Assembly (NCBI RefSeq): GCF_001639065.2
Contig: NZ_LQXO02000053.1
Location: 620,001 to 684,000, forward strand
Length of the DNA: 64,000 bases
Direction of reading: 5' to 3'
From: Vibrio barjaei
GTDB lineage: Bacteria; Pseudomonadota; Gammaproteobacteria; Enterobacterales; Vibrionaceae
Position 1 is the stretch's first letter; the number at the start of each line of letters is the position of its first letter. Below the pieces are notes generated by a model, which saw nothing but the letters and a program-made list of their open reading frames with translations, searched no databases and was not told where the DNA came from. Positions 9,061 through 18,110 of this stretch are shown piece by piece. Position numbers and translations under genes: made by a program.

Positions 9061-9325
9061 TTAACATTCTCACCCATTGATAAAATCAACATTAAAACCA
9101 ACTTTAGACCACTATTTTAGAATAATCATCTAGAATATGTCATTTTAATGCCAACCTCGCCGATTTATTGAGTTTGATTCCATAAATAAGGCAAACCATT
9201 CGCCACACTTATTTTTCCAATCTAAATTACTTTCCATCACTTGTCGGATGCGAGTGACCATAAGAATAAAGACTTCCACTTGCGTGTTAATACGCATTAG
9301 AAACTGATTAAGAGAAGGTATTGGT

Positions 9326-10777
9326 ATGAAACAGACAAGAGTCTTGCTTTCAATGGCGGCACTTGGTTTAGTTGCTAGCCCGTTAGCATACAGCCACGGA
9401 TACGTTTCAGCGGTTGAAAGCGGAGTTGCAGAAGCTCGTGCAACGTTATGTAAGTATCCAGCTGACACTGGAGAAAAGAACGTAAATTGTGGCTCCGTTC
9501 AGTGGGAGCCCCAAAGCGTTGAAGGCCCTGAGGGCTTTCCTCAAGCGGGTCCTCCTGACGGCCAAATCGCAAGTGCAGGCCTAACGCAGTTTTCTCCTCT
9601 CAACGAGCAGACGTCTGACCGTTGGGTAAAGCGCCCTATTCAATCAGGTATGCAGACTTTTGAGTGGACATTTACAGCCAATCACGTCACTAAAGATTGG
9701 AAGTATTACATTACCAAGCCGAACTGGAATCCGAACCAAGCCTTGGCGAGAGATTCATTCGATCTGAATCCATTTTGTGTGGTAGAAGGCAATATGCAGA
9801 AGCCACCAAAATTAATGAGCCACCAGTGTAATGTCCCTGAACGGGAAGGCTATCAAATCGTACTAGCGGTGTGGGATGTGGGTGATACTGCCGCTGCTTT
9901 CTATAATGTTATTGACGTACAGTTTAATGGTGATGATCCTGGCATCCCTGGCTGGTCTCAAGCAGGTACAATCAATCCAACGATGGATTTGAAGGTTGGC
10001 GACTCCGTTTTCACTCGCGTCTTTGATTCTAACGGTGAGCTACCAAACCTTTCTACCAGTATTACCATTACTTCAGAGCAACAAGGACAGGCAAATCAGT
10101 GGTCTCACGCTCTCGCGACACAAATCAATCATGAACACACTGATATCAAAGCTGGACAGCAAGATAGTAACGGCAATATCTCACCAGTTTATGGTAGCAA
10201 CACTGTGTATGTGGCAGATAATAGCGGCTTAGATCGCGTTGAAATTGGCTATGATATAGTGACACCTCCACCTTCCATCGGTGCAGACGTAACGGGACTG
10301 GAGCCAGAGTATCAAATCGGTGAAACACCAGTTGAACTGGCACTGAACGTCGCGGCTACAGGAAAAGTAGACGTAAGCATGAATGTTTACAACCACGCAC
10401 AAGAATCTTTAGCGAGTCAGGAACTTAGCTTAGCGGATGGTGAAAACCAGAATGTAACCCTCATGCTGTCTAAATCTGAAGCTGGCCACCATATGTTAGT
10501 GACACGCGTAAGAGACGATAAAGGCAATCTTGTCGACCAAACGACGCAGGACTTTATGCTGGTAGAACAAACCGTCCCTGGCGACTATGACTTCGTCTTT
10601 CCTGATGGTCTGTCACAGTACACAGAAGGCACTAAAGTCCTCGCTAAGGATGGTCACATTTATCAGTGCAAACCATTCCCGAACTCCGGTTACTGTGTTC
10701 AATGGTCACCAACAGCAACCCAGTTTGAACCTGACGTCGGTAGCCACTGGACATCGGCTTGGAACAAACTGAATTAA
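9326..10777 (+). CDS. gbpA: GlcNAc/chitin-binding lytic polysaccharide monooxygenase GbpA
   Basis: 483 residues, matching the four-domain GbpA architecture. The signal peptide (1-23) ends in AYS, so mature protein starts with His24 (HGYVSAVESG). His24 and His120 (FTANHVTKDW) would form the copper histidine brace of the AA10 domain (about 24-203). Two middle domains follow (about 210-315 and 318-412), and a C-terminal CBM73/ChtBD3-type chitin-binding module (about 420-483, with YQCKPFPNSGYC and HWTSAWNKL). In V. cholerae GbpA is secreted by the type II system and mediates attachment to chitin and mucin. GAAGG lies 8 bases before the ATG. I could not find a complete c-di-GMP riboswitch in the leader. 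Confidence 0.95.
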   Translation: MKQTRVLLSMAALGLVASPLAYSHGYVSAVESGVAEARATLCKYPADTGEKNVNCGSVQWEPQSVEGPEGFPQAGPPDGQIASAGLTQFSPLNEQTSDRWVKRPIQSGMQTFEWTFTANHVTKDWKYYITKPNWNPNQALARDSFDLNPFCVVEGNMQKPPKLMSHQCNVPEREGYQIVLAVWDVGDTAAAFYNVIDVQFNGDDPGIPGWSQAGTINPTMDLKVGDSVFTRVFDSNGELPNLSTSITITSEQQGQANQWSHALATQINHEHTDIKAGQQDSNGNISPVYGSNTVYVADNSGLDRVEIGYDIVTPPPSIGADVTGLEPEYQIGETPVELALNVAATGKVDVSMNVYNHAQESLASQELSLADGENQNVTLMLSKSEAGHHMLVTRVRDDKGNLVDQTTQDFMLVEQTVPGDYDFVFPDGLSQYTEGTKVLAKDGHIYQCKPFPNSGYCVQWSPTATQFEPDVGSHWTSAWNKLN

Positions 10778-10789
10778 TCTAACCTCTAA

Positions 10790-10825
10790 GGTAGCACCTT
10801 CCCCTATGGGTGTTGCCTTTCTTGT
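10790..10825 (+). terminator. Terminator of gbpA
   Basis: GGTAGCACC (10790-10798) pairs with GGTGTTGCC (10809-10817), with two G-T pairs, followed by TTTCTTGTTTT. It starts 12 bp after the stop codon. Confidence 0.75.
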
Positions 10826-10851
10826 TTTCACTCTTTTAAGTGGCCAATAAA

Positions 10852-10882
10852 AAAGCCCATTAACCTCTAGTTAATGGGCTTT
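10852..10882 (-). terminator. Terminator of the flavoprotein gene (bidirectional form)
   Basis: AAAGCCCATTAAC (10852-10864) and GTTAATGGGCTTT (10870-10882) are a perfect 13-bp inverted repeat with a CTCTA loop. A run of A on the plus strand gives a T tract on the minus strand, so it chiefly serves the gene ending at 10903 and can also back up gbpA termination. Confidence 0.88.
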
Positions 10883-10902
10883 ATAATTCATTGGTCCAGC
10901 GT

Positions 10903-12516
10903 TTAGTTTTGCTGTTCGCCAACCATAGACAGAGCAAGCGCTTCTGCCACTTTGATACCATCAATACCTGCCGACAGAATACCACCAGCGTAACCTGCAC
11001 CTTCACCTGCGGGGAAGAAGCCTTTAAGGTTAACACTTTGATAGTCTTTACCACGTTTGATGCAAACAGGCGACGAAGTACGAGTTTCAACACCGGTTAA
11101 CAAACCATCTGCACCAGCGAAACCCTTGATCTTTTTATCAAACGCAGGAATCGCTTCTCTGATTGCTTCAATAGCAAAGTCAGGCAATGCTTTAGAGAGA
11201 TCGGTTAGCTTGATACCCGGTGTGAATGACGGCTCTACCTCACCTAAAGCACTTGGGTCATTGCCTTTTAAGAAGTCACCAATTTTCTGAGCTGGTGCAT
11301 CGTAATTTTCACCACCTAACAGGTAAGCATTACTCTCTAGTTCACGTTGGAACCGAATACCTGCTAATGGATCACCTGGGTAGTCTTGATCAGGTGAAAT
11401 ACCTACTACGATGGCACTGTTAGCATTGCGCTCAGCACGAGAGTATTGGCTCATACCGTTAGTCACTACGCGGCCTTCTTCAGAAGTCGCCGCAACAACG
11501 GTTCCTCCTGGACACATACAGAAGCTATATACTGTGCGACCATTTTTGCAGTGATGCACCAGTTTATAATCAGCCGCGCCAAGGATTGGGTTACCGGCAT
11601 TAGAACCAAAACGTGCTTCATCAATCACTGATTGTCTGTGTTCAACACGGAAACCCACAGAGAAAGGTTTCGCTTCCATATAAACGCCACGTTCATGCAG
11701 CATTTCAAACGTATCACGAGCACTGTGACCTACCGCTAGTACCACGTGGCGTGATTTGATTTCTTCGCCATTTGACAGTGTCAAGCCAGTGATTTGCCCG
11801 TCTTCCATGTGAATATCATCAACGCGAGTACTAAAACGAATTTCACCACCTAGTTCGATGATTTTCGCACGCATTTTCTCAATCATGGTCACAAGTTTAA
11901 ACGTACCAATATGTGGCTTACTCACGTAAAGAATTTCTTCTGGTGCACCAGCAGCTACAAACTCTTCGATGACTTTACGACCATAGTGCTTTGGATCTTT
12001 GACTTGGCTATAGAGTTTGCCATCTGAGAACGTCCCCGCACCACCTTCACCAAACTGTACATTCGACTCTGGGTTCAGTGTACGCTTACGCCAAAAACCA
12101 AAAGTATCCTTGGTACGTTCACGAACTTCCTTACCACGTTCAACGATGATCGGATTAAAGCCCATTTGTGCCAACACAAGGCCAGCAAATAGACCGCAAG
12201 GGCCAAATCCAATAACGACAGGACGCTCAGTGTTATCAGCTGGAGCTTTAGCAACGAATTTGTACTCCATATCCGGAGTGACTTTGACGTGTGGATCATC
12301 GGTAAATTTTTCAAGCAGTAATGCTTCATTCTGCACTTCTACATCTAGAGTGTAGATAAGAAGAATCTTGCTCTTCTTACGCGCATCATAGCCACGCTTG
12401 AACACATTGAATGACATCATCTGCTCAGCAGAAATGCCGAGTTTTTTAAGAATGGCAGCAGAAATTGCGCCTTCTTCGTGGTCAAGAGGAAGTTTAATTT
12501 CAGTTAAACGTATCAT
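10903..12516 (-). CDS. COG2509-type FAD-dependent oxidoreductase of unknown substrate
   Basis: 537 residues. An N-terminal region of about 95 residues precedes a dinucleotide-binding motif, VIGFGPCGLFAGLVLAQMG (from residue 101, GxGxxG at 103-108), ending in IVERG for the ribose. The FGEGGAGTFSDGKLYSQ segment and the C-terminal FPAGEGAGYAGGI are typical of this conserved uncharacterised FAD dehydrogenase family, which is common in Vibrio and other gammaproteobacteria. No transmembrane segment or signal peptide is visible, so it should be cytoplasmic. It stands alone between two terminators. The substrate is unknown. Confidence 0.85.
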   Translation of the reverse strand: MIRLTEIKLPLDHEEGAISAAILKKLGISAEQMMSFNVFKRGYDARKKSKILLIYTLDVEVQNEALLLEKFTDDPHVKVTPDMEYKFVAKAPADNTERPVVIGFGPCGLFAGLVLAQMGFNPIIVERGKEVRERTKDTFGFWRKRTLNPESNVQFGEGGAGTFSDGKLYSQVKDPKHYGRKVIEEFVAAGAPEEILYVSKPHIGTFKLVTMIEKMRAKIIELGGEIRFSTRVDDIHMEDGQITGLTLSNGEEIKSRHVVLAVGHSARDTFEMLHERGVYMEAKPFSVGFRVEHRQSVIDEARFGSNAGNPILGAADYKLVHHCKNGRTVYSFCMCPGGTVVAATSEEGRVVTNGMSQYSRAERNANSAIVVGISPDQDYPGDPLAGIRFQRELESNAYLLGGENYDAPAQKIGDFLKGNDPSALGEVEPSFTPGIKLTDLSKALPDFAIEAIREAIPAFDKKIKGFAGADGLLTGVETRTSSPVCIKRGKDYQSVNLKGFFPAGEGAGYAGGILSAGIDGIKVAEALALSMVGEQQN

Positions 12517-12737
12517 GGAGGGGTCTCGCCTAGTCGGTGTCTTAGCCTAATCGGTCAACTTGGGGACCGATAAGCTCACAATGGCGCGCATTTTACGTTA
12601 ACTTGTTTTGTCTGTCATACTTAATTCACTTTAGGCAGGAGTTAGATACACGAATAACCTGCTTCTAATATTGAATTTTGTTGGCGAATGAGTATTATCG
12701 CCCCTCCACAAATTTGGCAAATTAAGAGTTGATAACC

Positions 12738-13061
12738 ATGGCTTTTGTCGTCACTGATAACTGTATCCAATGCAAATATACCGATTGTGTCGCGGTGTGC
12801 CCTGCTGACGCATTCTACGAAGGCCCAAACTTTATGGTCATTAGCCCTATCGACTGCATTGACTGTGGACTTTGTGTACCTGAGTGTGACGCTCAAGCAA
12901 TTTTCCAAGAAGACGAGCTTACGGAAGACCAGCAAGTATTTATTGAGTTGAACGCTGAATTGGCAGAAGTCTGGCCCAATATCACCGAAGTCAAACCTGC
13001 TATGGATGAAGCAGAGAAATGGAATGGCGTGCCAAACAAGTTAGGCATGCTTGAAAAATAG
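12738..13061 (+). CDS. fdxA: 7Fe-8S ferredoxin
   Basis: 107 residues. The N-terminal half holds two cluster motifs, CIQCKYTDCVAVCP and CIDCGLCVPECD, with cysteine spacing typical of FdxA proteins carrying one [3Fe-4S] and one [4Fe-4S] cluster. The C-terminal extension of about 45 residues (ELAEVWPNI to KLGMLEK) is also typical. It is a soluble low-potential electron carrier with partner unknown. The start at 12738 (MAFVVTDNC) is the family start; an ATG three codons earlier is less likely. It is divergent from the flavoprotein gene, and the closeness does not prove they work together. Confidence 0.93.
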   Translation: MAFVVTDNCIQCKYTDCVAVCPADAFYEGPNFMVISPIDCIDCGLCVPECDAQAIFQEDELTEDQQVFIELNAELAEVWPNITEVKPAMDEAEKWNGVPNKLGMLEK

Positions 13062-13074
13062 CACTATGAACACC

Positions 13075-13114
13075 AAAAAAGGGCGCAATATCAATAAGGT
13101 ATTGCGCCCTTTTT
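13075..13114. terminator. Bidirectional terminator between fdxA and the RNA methyltransferase gene
   Basis: AAAAAAGGGCGCAATA (13075-13090) pairs with TATTGCGCCCTTTT (from 13100), giving a GC-rich stem with A and T runs on both sides. It sits between two convergent genes. Confidence 0.93.
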
Positions 13115-13141
13115 AGTTCTAATCGTGTTCTGGAAAAGCCG

Positions 13142-13882
13142 TTAAACTTCACTATGTTGGCGGCGGAAGTTATCGAGAATAATCCCCGTTGCCATGGCTA
13201 CATTCAGTGATTCGGCACCACCAAATGCTGGAATGGTAATTTTATCTGTCACATACTGTTCAGCGTCAGGGCGGACACCGTGAGACTCACTACCCATTAG
13301 CAAGATTCCCTCTGAAGAAAAGGTCATCTTATGCACATTTTCGCCTTCTAAGAACGCTCCATATACCGGTAGTGACGCTTGCTCTAGGTAGCTAGGAAGA
13401 TCCAAAAGCGTTACTTGAACACGCCCAAAGCTGCCCATCGTAGCTCGGATGGTCTTTGGATTATACGGATCCGCACAATCGGTACTGGCCACGATATGTT
13501 TGATGCCATACCAATCGGCGATTCGAATAATGGTACCCAAATTACCCGGATCAGAGACCCCATCTAGGGCGATCATCATCCCTTTAGCCGCTGGTATTTC
13601 CGTTTGAGGGATCGCTACAACGGCCACTGCCGCATTGTTACTCACAAGAGAACTGGCTTTAGTCAGTTCCTCAAGTGATGCTTCGATACATTCAACACAT
13701 TGCAGCGCTTCTCGATTGCTTGCTAAAAATTCACTGGTGGCAAAGACATGTTTTATCACCATGGATGTCTCCAATAGCTCTAACACGTTCTTCTCACCTT
13801 CTACGAGAAATAAGCCATGTGCTTTACGCTGTTTCTTTTGACTTAATGCACGAAGAAGTTTTAATTGGTTTTTGGAAATCAT
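13142..13882 (-). CDS. TrmH/SpoU-family RNA 2'-O-ribose methyltransferase
   Basis: 246 residues. The three SPOUT motifs are complete: DGVSDPGNLGTIIRIAD (motif 1, catalytic Arg in the family), ILLMGSESHGV (motif 2) and IPAFGGAESLNVAMATGI (motif 3, the trefoil-knot SAM site). The N-terminal 90 residues form a SpoU substrate-binding domain (KAHGLFLVEGEKNV). The ATG at 13882 is favoured over 13888 because GGGG then lies about 7 bases upstream; the earlier ATG is too close to it. Target RNA (rRNA or tRNA) cannot be told from the sequence. Confidence 0.88.
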   Translation of the reverse strand: MISKNQLKLLRALSQKKQRKAHGLFLVEGEKNVLELLETSMVIKHVFATSEFLASNREALQCVECIEASLEELTKASSLVSNNAAVAVVAIPQTEIPAAKGMMIALDGVSDPGNLGTIIRIADWYGIKHIVASTDCADPYNPKTIRATMGSFGRVQVTLLDLPSYLEQASLPVYGAFLEGENVHKMTFSSEGILLMGSESHGVRPDAEQYVTDKITIPAFGGAESLNVAMATGIILDNFRRQHSEV

Positions 13883-14078
13883 AGTCATACCCCAGATGAA
13901 AGCGCGGGCATTATATACTTAATTGAGAATCTGATGCGAGTAGCAAAACGCTGCCTAGCGTCATTTCTAAAACCTTGGCGTTTCAGAGAATATTGGGCAA
14001 TAGCCATAAAGTTGCACTTATCGACGTTATGAACCAATTTGATAACAAAGTTTATAAAAACGCACACTAAAGAGCCTC

Positions 14079-14092
14079 AGCAAACGGTTGCT
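14079..14092. promoter_or_regulatory. PurR-box-like palindrome upstream of codBA
   Basis: AGCAAACGGTTGCT matches the core of the PurR operator (GCAANCGNTTNC) exactly. The gap 13883-14306 between the RNA methyltransferase and codB contains this box, a good promoter at 14215-14243, and otherwise AT-rich sequence with no gene. In E. coli codBA is repressed by PurR. The distance to the promoter (about 130 bp) makes a direct repressor role less certain. A right-half-like site, CGTTTGCCT, lies just after the -10 element near 14249-14257. Confidence 0.5.
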
Positions 14093-14214
14093 ACCTGCCA
14101 ATACAAAATAACCACAAAATAATCACCGTCACAATAAAACACCTAACTCAATGATTTTATTATGCTAAATATCAATATCACTCGGCTAGCTGTAAAAATA
14201 CGACAATTCGCCTC

Positions 14215-14243
14215 TTGACTCTCACATTTACATCACCATAATA
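14215..14243 (+). promoter_or_regulatory. Sigma-70 promoter of codBA
   Basis: TTGACT (14215-14220) and ATAATA (14238-14243) are separated by 17 bp, with a start site expected near 14250 and a leader of about 55 bases to the codB ATG. Confidence 0.6.
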
Positions 14244-14306
14244 CGCGCCGTTTGCCTGAAATCTGGTAAATGGTGTATTTAAATTTAGATAATTGTGAGG
14301 TAAGAG

Positions 14307-15551
14307 ATGTCTGCGGATAACAACTACAGTCTAGGTCCGGTTCCACAATCGGCTAGAAAGGGAGTCGCTTCATTAACCATGGTGATGTTAGGACTGACTT
14401 TCTTCTCCGCAAGTATGTGGACAGGTGGTTCACTCGGTACTGGTCTCTCCTTTAATGATTTCTTCCTCGCTGTTCTCATTGGTAACCTCATCCTCGGTAT
14501 TTACACTTCTTTTCTTGGTTACATCGGCTCTTCCACTGGCCTCTCCACTCACCTCCTAGCTCGTTTCTCTTTTGGCTCTAAAGGCTCTTGGCTTCCTTCT
14601 GTTCTTCTTGGCGGCACTCAAGTAGGTTGGTTTGGAGTCGGTGTGGCTATGTTTGCCATCCCCGTACAGAAAGCAACAGGTATCGATACCAATACGCTAA
14701 TCATTGTTAGCGGCTTGTTGATGACGGCAACGGTCTACTTCGGTATTTCTGCCTTGATGGTACTGTCTGCCATCGCCGTTCCTGCTATTGCCCTCCTTGG
14801 TGGTTATTCTGTTTTGACGGCGGTCGACAGCGTGGGCGGCATTGGTGAACTTCAAAAGATTCAACCTGCAGAACCTCTTGATTTCTCAATTGCACTAGCA
14901 ATGGTCGTTGGCTCATTCGTAAGCGCTGGTACACTAACGGCGGACTTTGTTCGTTTCGGTCGAAATCCAAAAGGCGCAGTATTCATTACTATGGTGGCGT
15001 TCTTTATCGGTAACTCACTGATGTTCATCTTTGGTGCCGCAGGAGCATCGGTTACGGGACAATCCGATATCTCTGAAGTGATGATTGCTCAAGGTCTATT
15101 GCTTCCAGCCATCATCGTACTAGGTCTAAACATTTGGACAACCAATGACAACGCGCTCTACGCATCAGGTCTTGGTTTCTCGAACGTGACAGGATTGCCA
15201 AGTAAGTATCTTTCTATGGCGAATGGTCTGGTGGGTACATTATGTGCGCTTTGGCTCTATAACAATTTCGTTGGTTGGTTGACCTTCCTATCGCTTGCTA
15301 TCCCACCAATCGGCGGCGTGATCATCGCGGATTTCATTACAAACAGAAAACGTTACGCAAATTTTGAAACTACAAAATTCCAAACTGTAAACTGGGCAGG
15401 TATCATTGCAGTAGGTCTCGGCGTAGCTGCAGGTAATTTTCTGCCAGGTGTAGTACCAGTTAATGCTGTACTTGGTGGTGCCATCAGCTATGTTGTATTG
15501 GACCGACTTATCAACAAAAAAGCGGCGCAACTTAAACAAGCAGACGCTTAA
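14307..15551 (+). CDS. codB: Cytosine permease
   Basis: 414 residues of the NCS1 nucleobase:cation symporter family, with about 12 hydrophobic segments along the length. It imports cytosine across the inner membrane. Segments such as GGTQVGWFGVGVAMFAIP, SAGTLTADFVRFGRN and LGLNIWTTNDNALYASGLG match the CodB family. GAGG lies about 9 bases before the ATG. It is followed after 19 bp by codA, which deaminates the imported cytosine, so the two form an operon. Confidence 0.95.
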   Translation: MSADNNYSLGPVPQSARKGVASLTMVMLGLTFFSASMWTGGSLGTGLSFNDFFLAVLIGNLILGIYTSFLGYIGSSTGLSTHLLARFSFGSKGSWLPSVLLGGTQVGWFGVGVAMFAIPVQKATGIDTNTLIIVSGLLMTATVYFGISALMVLSAIAVPAIALLGGYSVLTAVDSVGGIGELQKIQPAEPLDFSIALAMVVGSFVSAGTLTADFVRFGRNPKGAVFITMVAFFIGNSLMFIFGAAGASVTGQSDISEVMIAQGLLLPAIIVLGLNIWTTNDNALYASGLGFSNVTGLPSKYLSMANGLVGTLCALWLYNNFVGWLTFLSLAIPPIGGVIIADFITNRKRYANFETTKFQTVNWAGIIAVGLGVAAGNFLPGVVPVNAVLGGAISYVVLDRLINKKAAQLKQADA

Positions 15552-15570
15552 TAATTAGGAATTTGGTGTT

Positions 15571-16848
15571 ATGTCATCTTTGCTCATTCAAAATGCTTCA
15601 ATCAATATGAAAGAAGGTCTGTATGACCTTTTGATAGAAGACGGCGTATTCAAGGCGATTGAAGCTGCTGGCTCAAAAACGCTAACTGCAGACAAACACA
15701 TTGACGCGACGGGTCACATGGCGACAGCGCCATTTTGCGAACCTCACATTCACTTAGACACGACTCAAACTGCTGGTGAGCCTAGTTGGAACATCTCTGG
15801 TACGTTGTTTGAGGGGATTGAACGTTGGGCAGAGCGCAAGGCGCTTTTGTCTATTGAAGACGTTAAACAGCGTGCTAAACAAACTTTAAAGTGGCAGATT
15901 GCCAACGGTATTCAGCACGTTCGTACTCACGTTGATGTATCTGACCCAACACTCACCGCGCTTAAAGCGATGGTGGAAGTTCGTGAAGAAATGAAGCAAT
16001 GGGTTGATATCCAGATCGTTGCTTTTCCGCAGGAAGGTATTTTGTCTTACCCGAATGGCAAAGAGCTCCTTGAAGAAGCCGTACAGCTTGGTGCGGATGT
16101 TATCGGCGCAATTCCACATTTCGAATTTACTCGCGAGTACGGTGTGGAATCACTTCATTACGTCTTTGAATTGGCGCGTAAATATGACTGCTTGATTGAT
16201 GTTCACTGTGATGAAATTGATGACGAGCAATCTCGCTTTGTTGAGACACTCGCAGCACTCGCTCATAAATACGAAATGGGCGATAGAGTGACAGCTAGCC
16301 ACACCACCGCAATGGGTTCTTATAACGGTGCGTACGCATCTCGCTTGTTCCGTCTGCTGAAGATGTCAGGCATTAGCTTTGTCGCAAACCCACTGGTTAA
16401 CATTCACTTACAAGGTCGTTTCGACGATTATCCTAAGCGTCGCGGTGTAACACGAGTAAAAGAAATGTTGGCTGCAAACATCAACGTCTGTTTTGGTCAT
16501 GATGATGTTTTTGATCCTTGGTACCCATTGGGAACTGCCAACATGCTCCAAGTCTTGCACATGGGGTTACATGTATGTCAGGTAATGGGCTACGATCAAA
16601 TCAATCAATCACTTGACTTGATCAGTACTAACTCAGCTAAAGCGCTGAATATCCAAAACAAGCACGGTTTGGAAGTAGGCAAAGCAGGTAGCTTACTATT
16701 GCTGCCAGCGGAAAATGGCTTTGATGCCGTTCGACGCCAAGTCCCTGTCAGCTACTCTATTCGTAACGGTACTGTCATTGCTCAAACGAAGCCAGCTGAG
16801 ACTCAAATCCACCTCGAGTCCTCTGAAAACGTTACGTTTAAACGCTAA
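15571..16848 (+). CDS. codA: Cytosine deaminase
   Basis: 425 residues, the length of E. coli CodA. It deaminates cytosine to uracil and ammonia for pyrimidine salvage. It is an amidohydrolase-fold enzyme with metal ligands in EPHIHLD (H59, H61), further active-site residues in DVHCDEIDDEQSR and TASHTTAMGS, and the catalytic aspartate D311 in FGHDDVFDPW. It is the second gene of codBA and is closed by a strong terminator. Confidence 0.96.
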   Translation: MSSLLIQNASINMKEGLYDLLIEDGVFKAIEAAGSKTLTADKHIDATGHMATAPFCEPHIHLDTTQTAGEPSWNISGTLFEGIERWAERKALLSIEDVKQRAKQTLKWQIANGIQHVRTHVDVSDPTLTALKAMVEVREEMKQWVDIQIVAFPQEGILSYPNGKELLEEAVQLGADVIGAIPHFEFTREYGVESLHYVFELARKYDCLIDVHCDEIDDEQSRFVETLAALAHKYEMGDRVTASHTTAMGSYNGAYASRLFRLLKMSGISFVANPLVNIHLQGRFDDYPKRRGVTRVKEMLAANINVCFGHDDVFDPWYPLGTANMLQVLHMGLHVCQVMGYDQINQSLDLISTNSAKALNIQNKHGLEVGKAGSLLLLPAENGFDAVRRQVPVSYSIRNGTVIAQTKPAETQIHLESSENVTFKR

Positions 16849-16858
16849 TCACCATCTC

Positions 16859-16891
16859 AAAAGAGCAAGTCACGAATGGCTTGCTCTTTTT
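16859..16891 (+). terminator. Terminator of codBA
   Basis: AAAAGAGCAAG (16859-16869) pairs with CTTGCTCTTTT (16880-16890), with a 10-base loop and T5 at the end, 10 bp after the codA stop codon. Confidence 0.92.
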
Positions 16892-16904
16892 GTAACTAAT
16901 TCAT

Positions 16905-17130
16905 AAGAAATTCATTTAATCCTTTGCTAGGTGTGTTACACTGCTTGCGCTCTGGTGTTCAGAGTTATTTAAAGTAAGAGTAAAAGAGTACGAGAAGTAT
17001 TGTCAGATAATCTCCCTAGCGGGTATTTGTCATTCGTTTTTCCCATTTACGGCTTGATTAAATAAACGGAAACACAAAGCGAGACCGCCGCAAGGCAAAA
17101 ATTTTTAATCTTAAAAGTAAGGGACATAAC
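16905..17130 (+). promoter_or_regulatory. Promoter and long 5' leader of the cold-shock gene
   Basis: The roughly 240 bp between the codA terminator and the csp start contain no gene. The stretch is consistent with the long untranslated leader usual for cspA-type mRNAs, which folds differently in the cold. A strong site, AAGTAAGGG, lies 8-10 bases before the ATG. I cannot place the transcription start with confidence. Confidence 0.4.
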
Positions 17131-17340
17131 ATGTCTAACACAAATACTGGCACTGTAAAATGGTTTAACGAAGAGAAAGGCTACGGCTTCATCGCTCAAG
17201 AGAACGGTCCAGACGTATTCGTTCACTTCCGCGCTATCTCTGGCGAAGGTTTCAAAACTCTAAAAGAAGGCCAAGCGGTTTCTTTTGGTGTTGAGCAAGG
17301 CCAAAAAGGTCCTCAAGCTGTTAACGTTATTCCTCAATAA
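17131..17340 (+). CDS. CspA-family cold-shock protein
   Basis: 69 residues forming one cold-shock (OB-fold) domain. RNA-binding motifs RNP1 (KGYGFIAQ) and RNP2 (VFVHF) are intact, as is the GTVKWFNEEKG start. It binds single-stranded RNA and DNA and acts as an RNA chaperone. The gene is monocistronic, with a long leader and a terminator shortly after it. Which csp paralogue it is (cold-induced or constitutive) cannot be told from sequence alone. Confidence 0.95.
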   Translation: MSNTNTGTVKWFNEEKGYGFIAQENGPDVFVHFRAISGEGFKTLKEGQAVSFGVEQGQKGPQAVNVIPQ

Positions 17341-17362
17341 TAACGACAGTTAAAGAATTTCT

Positions 17363-17392
17363 AAAAGGCTTCGAGTAATCGAAGCCTTTTTT
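17363..17392 (+). terminator. Terminator of the cold-shock gene
   Basis: AAAAGGCTTCGA (17363-17374) and TCGAAGCCTTTTTT (17379-17392) form a 12-bp stem with a four-base loop and a T6 tail. Confidence 0.93.
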
Positions 17393-17486
17393 GTATCTGT
17401 CAACACAGCTACCTACCTCTCTTTTCCAACGCTTTTCTAACACTGCTACATTAGGCTACTAAACTCATCATCTTTACGATATCTCC

Positions 17487-17541
17487 TGTCACTCACCGTG
17501 ACATAGGCTGTCTCTCCGAGGCTCTAAATCAGGAGAGTCAG
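17487..17541 (+). repeat. Two hairpins in the leader of the small lipoprotein gene
   Basis: In the 243 bp between the csp terminator and the lipoprotein gene, TGTCAC/GTGACA (17487-17492, 17498-17503) is a perfect 6-bp inverted repeat with 5 bp between arms. CTGTCTCTCC (17508-17517) pairs with GGAGAGTCAG (17532-17541) with one mismatch. The first could be a regulator site and the second a leader hairpin. Neither matches a riboswitch I recognise. Confidence 0.35.
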
Positions 17542-17635
17542 TCATCCAATCTTATGGATTTCCACGCAGGGATGCGATTTCGTCAGTTGGTATTTTCTAA
17601 CTGTATTTTTGACAATTTTGGAATCGTAAAGACAT

Positions 17636-18073
17636 ATGAAAAAACTGAAATTAACAATGCTTGTCATTGGCGCTTCACTATTGTCAGGCTGTTCCGTCTA
17701 CAACGCGGTAAAAGCAGGACAACTGCAAGCGGACTACGACCTAATCTTAAGAAATAGCGCGATTTATAATTCTGATAATGGTAGCCAATACAGTATTCCT
17801 GTGCCTCATAATAAAAGCAGGAACAAGATGCTGGTTTGTTATAACCAAAGCGGTATCTTCAGTGCCTCCGATTCTGAGGAGTTACAAGAAGTGGCCAATG
17901 AATGGCTAAGTAAAAATAAGCCGGGAAAGATCGCTGGCGACGGACTAAACCGCTCTGGCGTTTGGGATTCTAGAACCTGTTATGAGTTCGACATTGTGGA
18001 TATTCAACCGATAGGTGCGTATCTCGATGAGGACACAGGGGAAGTCGTTATCGTCGGTGAAAGTCACGGATAA
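17636..18073 (+). CDS. Small lipoprotein of unknown function
   Basis: 145 residues with a lipoprotein signal peptide: hydrophobic LTMLVIGASLLSGC, lipobox LSGC, lipidated Cys19. The next residue is Ser, so sorting to the outer membrane is expected. The mature part has two further cysteines (LVCYNQSG and SRTCYEFD), possibly a disulfide, and an acidic C-terminus (LDEDTGEVVIV). I do not recognise a family. It is monocistronic, followed by a hairpin that also lies next to the convergent acetyltransferase gene. Confidence 0.75.
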   Translation: MKKLKLTMLVIGASLLSGCSVYNAVKAGQLQADYDLILRNSAIYNSDNGSQYSIPVPHNKSRNKMLVCYNQSGIFSASDSEELQEVANEWLSKNKPGKIAGDGLNRSGVWDSRTCYEFDIVDIQPIGAYLDEDTGEVVIVGESHG

Positions 18074-18082
18074 GCAATATAT

Positions 18083-18104
18083 AAGAGCCTAGATTTAGGC
18101 TCTT
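18083..18104. terminator. Terminator between the lipoprotein and acetyltransferase genes
   Basis: AAGAGCCTA (18083-18091) and TAGGCTCTT (18096-18104) form a perfect 9-bp stem with a four-base loop between convergent genes. Confidence 0.8.
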
Positions 18105-18110
18105 CTTACT

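Noticed and set aside
9180..9325. A c-di-GMP (GEMM-I) riboswitch in front of gbpA
   Set aside because: The leader contains AAGGCAAACCATTCG, which resembles the start of the aptamer, and V. cholerae gbpA is known to have one. The following ACGCAAAGCC element and the tetraloop-receptor half are missing, so I see no complete aptamer.
13885..14067. 60-residue minus-strand frame in the gap before codB
   Set aside because: It overlaps the promoter region of the RNA methyltransferase gene, has no ribosome-binding site that I can see and no family motif.
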